Origin: Halomonas sp. JB37
Lineage (GTDB): Bacteria; Pseudomonadota; Gammaproteobacteria; Pseudomonadales; Halomonadaceae
Length of the DNA: 64,000 bases
Direction of reading: 5' to 3'
Assembly (NCBI RefSeq): GCF_002332255.1
Contig: NZ_NRGW01000001.1
Location: 1,116,001-1,180,000 of the forward strand
Notes under the pieces: model-generated
What the model saw: the letters and a program-made list of their open reading frames with translations, nothing else
What the model was told of the DNA's origin: nothing
Database searches by the model: none
Shown here: positions 59,951-64,000 of the stretch, in pieces
How positions within the stretch are numbered: position 1 is the first letter of the stretch
How the letters are laid out: the number at the start of each line of letters is the position of its first letter
Position numbers and translations under genes: made by a program

Positions 59951-62283
59951 TGAAACAGTTATTACGTATTTTACTAGCGGCCGTCGGCATTCTTGCCATC
60001 GTGGCGGTCGCGGCAGTGGTCTACGTGACCACCTTTTTAGATCCAGAAGACTTCAAGCCGCGCTTAACCGCCGTTGTAAAAGAGCAAACGGGACTGAACT
60101 TGGTGTTGGAAGGCCCGATCAACTGGTCGTTCTATCCGCGTATTGGGGTCAGCGTAGAGCAGGCGCGCGCGTGGCTGCCTGAGCAAGATCAAGACAGTGC
60201 CGCGTTTGCTGCGATTAACCGCGCAGAAGTGAGCGTTGCCTTTGCCCCGTTGCTACGCGGCGAGATTGCCGTTGATGGGCTGACATTGGACGGCATGCGA
60301 CTCAACTTAGAACGTGATGCTGAAGGTGAAGGCAATTGGGAACCGTTAGTCGAGCGCTTGTCCGAACAGACAAACGGTGCCGCTGAAACGGTGCTGGCGC
60401 CTGCCAGCGCGGGCCCTAATGCCGACGCCGGTAGCTTGGCGGTAGTGCTAAACATTGCGAGCGTGGAAGTGAAAAATGCCGATATACGTTTTCGTGATGA
60501 GCAAACCCAAGCGCTGTGGCGGCTGCAACAACTGAATATATCAGGTAGCAATGTTAATCCGGTGCGTGCTTTCCCACTGAAAGCCATGTTCACCTTGACT
60601 AAGCACAACCGCCTGGATGCCGAGGTATTGGAGCGCGCTCCGGATATTACCAGTGACATCAATCTTGAAACGCGCATGCGGCTTGGTTTAGAGGAAGAGC
60701 TTTTTGTACTCGAAAACATGTCATTAACGACGCGTACCAGTACGAAAACTGACAGCGAGCCGCAGCAGCTTAGTTTGAAAGCCGCCGAAATGGTGGCGCG
60801 TATGGGTGAACAGCAGCTGTCGATTAAAGAAGGGCTACTGGAAGCGGGTTTGCGCAATGCAGATAGCTGGCAGGGCAGCCTGGCGCTGGCGCTTGCCTTT
60901 GGTTTGGAAGGCGACTGGCAAGCGCAGACCGCTCAGTTTAAAGATCTCCAGCTCACGGGCCCTGATGGGCTACGAGTGAGCGGCCATCTTAATATTGAAC
61001 AAATGCTTGACGCGCCGAACTACCGTGGGCAGCTAACCGCAGCGCCATTCACGCTGCGCCCCTGGCTAGCACGCGCGGGTATTACTCTCACTACCGCGGG
61101 CGAAGCCGCGCTCAGTGATGTGGCAATGACCAGCCCTATCGAAGGCGATGCCGAGCAGTTCTCGCTGCCCAGACTTTCATTAGTCATCGACGACAGCACC
61201 TTTACCGGAGAGCTATCGGCGGCGTTAGACGGCTCACGTCTGGCGTTTGATTTAGCAGGTGATCAGCTGTCGCTTGACCGCTATTTGCCCGGTGAGGCCA
61301 CGGCTGAGCAAGCAAGCCGCGGCTTGCTGCGTAGCGCTTTTGCTCAAAGCAGTGATTCGCTACTCCCGCAATCCGTGCTTGCAGGATTAGCGCTAGAAGG
61401 CGATCTGAGTATTGATACCCTGATTTTCGCTGGGCTGACGTTCAATAAGCCTAGTTTGCAGCTGCGCGGAGATGATGGCGTCCACCGCTTAACGGCGTTT
61501 GAGTCCGGCTTCTATGAAGGTAAGCTCAACGCTACCGGCCAGGTGGACGCCTCTGATTCCGTGCTTGAATGGGCATTCTCGCCAACGATCAGCAGCGTGC
61601 AAGTAGCCCCGCTAATTGAAGCGATGAGTAAAGAAACGTCACCGCTGCGCGGTCGCTTTGATTTGTCTGGCGACCTCACCAGCCTTGGCAACACTCGGGA
61701 GGCGCTGACGAGCAACCTGAATGGCGAGCTCACAGCGCACCTAAAAGACGGGGCGATCTTAGAGACCAATATTTCACAGCAAATGTGTGAGCTGGTCGCT
61801 CAGCTAGAAGGTGAGGGCACCGTGCGCGACTGGCAGGATGATACCCGCTTTGAGCAGTTCGATGGCACCTTCCAAATTAGCAATGGACTGGTGGAAAGCG
61901 ATGACCTGCTTATCACCCTGCCGGGTATTAATGTTCAGGGCGACGGCGAGCTTAATCTCAGCAGCTTGGCTTTTGATACGCACGCCAACGCACGCTTGGT
62001 CGATACGGCTGATGCGGCCTGCAACGTTAATCCGCGTCTGGCACAATTGCCGCTACCCATGCGCTGCGAGGGCAACCTGAGCGATGCACGCAGCGAGTGG
62101 TGCCGCTTCGACCGAGAGGCATTCCAGACGGCCGTTGTCGACTTGCTGCGTAACGAAGCCGGGGATCGTGTGGATGAAGAGATCGAAGAGCGCCTGGGCG
62201 ATTCTTTGGATCAGCTAGACGAGCGCCTTGGCGAAGGAGCGGGCCAGAAGCTTCGCGAGGGGCTGCGTAATTTATTTAACTAA
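59950..62283 (+). CDS. AsmA family inner-membrane protein
   Basis: 777-residue protein with a single N-terminal membrane helix (about 5-27) and a long periplasmic part. The N-terminal FLDPEDFKPRLTAVVKEQTGLNLVLEGPI block defines AsmA; the C-terminal AsmA_2-like region covers about 550-720 (LNGELTAHLKDGAI, IQGDGELNLSSLAFD-like repeats). AsmA-like proteins are thought to bridge the envelope and move phospholipids. It begins on the stop of the GNAT gene. A terminator follows. Confidence 0.9.
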   Translation: MKQLLRILLAAVGILAIVAVAAVVYVTTFLDPEDFKPRLTAVVKEQTGLNLVLEGPINWSFYPRIGVSVEQARAWLPEQDQDSAAFAAINRAEVSVAFAPLLRGEIAVDGLTLDGMRLNLERDAEGEGNWEPLVERLSEQTNGAAETVLAPASAGPNADAGSLAVVLNIASVEVKNADIRFRDEQTQALWRLQQLNISGSNVNPVRAFPLKAMFTLTKHNRLDAEVLERAPDITSDINLETRMRLGLEEELFVLENMSLTTRTSTKTDSEPQQLSLKAAEMVARMGEQQLSIKEGLLEAGLRNADSWQGSLALALAFGLEGDWQAQTAQFKDLQLTGPDGLRVSGHLNIEQMLDAPNYRGQLTAAPFTLRPWLARAGITLTTAGEAALSDVAMTSPIEGDAEQFSLPRLSLVIDDSTFTGELSAALDGSRLAFDLAGDQLSLDRYLPGEATAEQASRGLLRSAFAQSSDSLLPQSVLAGLALEGDLSIDTLIFAGLTFNKPSLQLRGDDGVHRLTAFESGFYEGKLNATGQVDASDSVLEWAFSPTISSVQVAPLIEAMSKETSPLRGRFDLSGDLTSLGNTREALTSNLNGELTAHLKDGAILETNISQQMCELVAQLEGEGTVRDWQDDTRFEQFDGTFQISNGLVESDDLLITLPGINVQGDGELNLSSLAFDTHANARLVDTADAACNVNPRLAQLPLPMRCEGNLSDARSEWCRFDREAFQTAVVDLLRNEAGDRVDEEIEERLGDSLDQLDERLGEGAGQKLREGLRNLFN

Positions 62284-62304
62284 GTAACGATGCATGTTCA
62301 TTCT

Positions 62305-62332
62305 GCGCCGGCCTAAATGCCGGCGCTTTTTT
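62305..62332 (+). terminator. Terminator after the AsmA gene
   Basis: GCGCCGGC (62305-62312) / GCCGGCGC (62319-62326) with loop CTAAAT, then six T. Confidence 0.9.
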
Positions 62333-62377
62333 ATGAGCATCGTGGATCGTTTACATACTTCTGTGTGAGGAACGTGC

Positions 62378-63460
62378 ATGGCAGATATGCCCGCACCGCG
62401 GTTGACGGCCGCTGAATTCCAGCGTCGGCTATTAGACTGGTTCGATCAATATGGTCGCCACGACTTGCCCTGGCAGTCACCGCGCAGCGCCTATCGCGTA
62501 TGGGTGTCGGAAATCATGCTGCAGCAAACACAGGTTGCGACCGTCATTCCGTACTTTGAGCGCTTTATGGCGCGCTTTCCGACCTTGGAGGCGCTTGCCA
62601 GCGCGCCGCAAGATGAGGTGCTGCACTTATGGACCGGGCTAGGTTATTACGCCCGTGCGCGCAACTTGCACAAGGCCGCTCAACTGACGGTAGCGCAGCA
62701 CGGCGCAGAACTACCTAGCGAAAGTGTCGATGCCCTAACGGCGCTGCCCGGCATTGGCCGCTCTACCGCGGGTGCCATCGTTGCACAAAGCACTGGGCGG
62801 CGGGCGGCGATCTTAGATGGCAATGTCAAACGCTCGCTTGCTCGCCTGCATGCGCTGCCCGGCTGGCCGGGCAAGAAGGCGGTGGAGCAAAAGCTTTGGG
62901 CGCTGGCCGAGTATTACACGCCCAGCGCGCGCTTAGCCGACTATACCCAGGCGATCATGGATTTTGGTGCGACGCTGTGTAAACGCAGCAAGCCTGACTG
63001 TTTAAGCTGCCCGTTTAATGACGTTTGTTTGGCCTATGCCCAGGGCGAGCCAAAGCGCTATCCTGAATCAAAGCCGAAAAAAGCGTTGCCCACACGGCAG
63101 ACCATTATGCTCATGCTGAGCGACTCACAGGGCCGGGTATGGCTAGAAAAACGACCGCCAAGTGGTCTTTGGGGCGGGCTATGGAGCTTGCCGCAGTTTG
63201 ATAAGCATGGCGAACTTAACGACTGGCTAGAGGATCACGCGGTCAATCCTGCGCGCGGCAGTACAGCGCCAAGCTTTTATCATACGTTTAGCCATTTTCG
63301 CTTAGAGATTACCCCCCAGCCGGTGACCTGCGATAGGCTGGGCGGTATTCGTGAAAGCGGCGTATGGTACGACATCAACGATCCGCCTGCGCTGGGGCTG
63401 GCGGCGCCGGTCAAAGCGTTGCTGAGTCAGCTAACACCTTTTACCCTCACCCAGTCGTAG
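62378..63460 (+). CDS. mutY: Adenine DNA glycosylase MutY
   Basis: 360-residue glycosylase that removes A opposite 8-oxoG. It has the [13 protein letters not shown] motif with Glu, the helix-hairpin-helix [13 protein letters not shown] followed by catalytic Asp in ILDGNVKR (about 149), a [4Fe-4S] cluster C-x6-C-x2-C-x5-C ([17 protein letters not shown], about 205-221) and a C-terminal NUDIX-like domain ([17 protein letters not shown]) that reads 8-oxoG. GAGGAACG precedes ATG 62378. It is followed by yggX, the conserved mutY-yggX pair. Confidence 0.97.
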   Translation: MADMPAPRLTAAEFQRRLLDWFDQYGRHDLPWQSPRSAYRVWVSEIMLQQTQVATVIPYFERFMARFPTLEALASAPQDEVLHLWTGLGYYARARNLHKAAQLTVAQHGAELPSESVDALTALPGIGRSTAGAIVAQSTGRRAAILDGNVKRSLARLHALPGWPGKKAVEQKLWALAEYYTPSARLADYTQAIMDFGATLCKRSKPDCLSCPFNDVCLAYAQGEPKRYPESKPKKALPTRQTIMLMLSDSQGRVWLEKRPPSGLWGGLWSLPQFDKHGELNDWLEDHAVNPARGSTAPSFYHTFSHFRLEITPQPVTCDRLGGIRESGVWYDINDPPALGLAAPVKALLSQLTPFTLTQS

Positions 63461-63519
63461 GCCATGCATAGGCGTATGGGAGAGAACTCTGAATAACATC
63501 GCATAACCAGGAGCATGCT

Positions 63520-63795
63520 ATGAGCAATACCGTTTTTTGCCGCAAGTACCAGACAGAGTTAGAGGCGTTGCCATTTCCACCCTTGCCGGGTAAACAAGGT
63601 CATGAGATTCAGGCAACGGTCTCCAAGCCCGCCTGGGAAGCCTGGCAGGCACTGCAAACTCGCCTGATCAACGAGAAGCATCTCAATATGCTTGATCCAG
63701 AATCACGGGCCTACCTTATGGATCAAATGCAGTGCTTCCTAGATAATCAGGAAACCGACCAAGCCGAAGGGTACGTGCCGCCTACACAGGCATAA
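63520..63795 (+). CDS. yggX: Fe(2+)-trafficking protein YggX
   Basis: 91-residue YggX, an iron-trafficking/oxidative-protection protein of the cytoplasm. The single conserved Cys7 (NTVFCRKYQ) and the LPFPPLPGKQGHEI and WQTRLINEKHLNM-like blocks are present. AGGAGCATGCT precedes ATG 63520. It follows mutY by 59 bases, likely the same transcript. Confidence 0.96.
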   Translation: MSNTVFCRKYQTELEALPFPPLPGKQGHEIQATVSKPAWEAWQALQTRLINEKHLNMLDPESRAYLMDQMQCFLDNQETDQAEGYVPPTQA

Positions 63796-63874
63796 ACGTT
63801 GCCGCCATTCTAGTAAAGGCAGTGGCGCAAAATACCCATAAGCATCGGTATCGAAAGAAAGTTTCACAAAGGTG

Positions 63875-63903
63875 TTGACGAAAAGCGGTGTTTTTAGTTT
63901 AAT
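63875..63903 (+). promoter_or_regulatory. Promoter of the tRNA-Phe gene
   Basis: TTGACG (63875-63880), 17-base spacer, TTTAAT (63898-63903), 17 bases before the tRNA. Confidence 0.75.
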
Positions 63904-63919
63904 ACGCACCGTTGGCAGC

Positions 63920-63995
63920 GGCCAGATAGCTCAGTTGGTAGAGCAGGGGATTGAAAATCCCCGTGTCGGCGGTTCGATTCCGTCTCTGGCCACCA
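63920..63995 (+). tRNA. tRNA-Phe (GAA)
   Basis: 76 bases with a complete cloverleaf. Acceptor GGCCAGA / TCTGGCC, D loop AGCTCAGTTGGTAGAGC, anticodon stem GGGGA/TCCCC with anticodon GAA at 63953-63955, T loop GGTTCGATTCC, and an encoded CCA end. Confidence 0.97.
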
Positions 63996-64000
63996 CGCAG

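Overview
The window is about 64 kb of a gammaproteobacterial chromosome. The 16S and 23S rRNA sequences, the protein types and the roughly 55-60% GC codon usage fit the Halomonadaceae (Halomonas/Vreelandella). This placement comes from reading the sequence and has not been confirmed by alignment.

Region 1 (1-23872) is the distal part of a type VI secretion (T6SS) locus, all on the + strand. It opens inside clpV/tssH, which is cut by the window edge. It continues with a sigma-54 activator of the VasH type, vasI, tssA (VasJ type) and tssM, then a GNAT-like gene whose 3' end runs into a 13-bp tandem repeat. The payload section follows: a PAAR protein, a full VgrG, a DUF4123 adaptor, a 1147-residue VasX/BTH_I2691-type membrane effector, a multipass membrane protein (probable immunity) and a small zinc-ribbon membrane protein. 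It ends with a second VgrG fused to an Rhs toxin but missing its first ~270 residues, and a small AT-rich membrane protein that is probably its immunity protein. A ~750-bp stretch of vgrG is repeated almost exactly at the start of the Rhs gene, in the same orientation and in frame. Recombination between the copies would delete ~7.5 kb and create a complete VgrG-Rhs protein. This is the most interesting structure in the window.

Region 2 (24000-44600) is core metabolism and housekeeping: a YeeE/YedE thiosulfate-type transporter, malic enzyme maeA, aconitase acnA (minus strand), trxB, a lone type IV pilin-like protein, thiO, a PP0621-type small protein, glutamine-dependent nadE, bamD (minus strand), rluD-pgeF-clpB with a sigma-32-like promoter before clpB, then ilvI-ilvH behind a ~400-base hairpin-rich leader, and pssA.

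Region 3 (44600-50040) is one complete rRNA operon (16S-23S-5S) with promoter, boxA sites and terminator. It has no tRNA in the 16S-23S spacer.

Region 4 (50100-64000) holds hisC, an NlpE-like lipoprotein, radA and a selD whose catalytic cysteine position reads alanine. Next comes a glutamine-amidotransferase-like protein lacking its nucleophilic cysteine, followed by yjaG, a PagP-like outer-membrane barrel, the hisB-hisH-hisA-hisF operon (minus strand), a GNAT acetyltransferase, an AsmA-family protein, mutY, yggX and a tRNA-Phe gene with its promoter.
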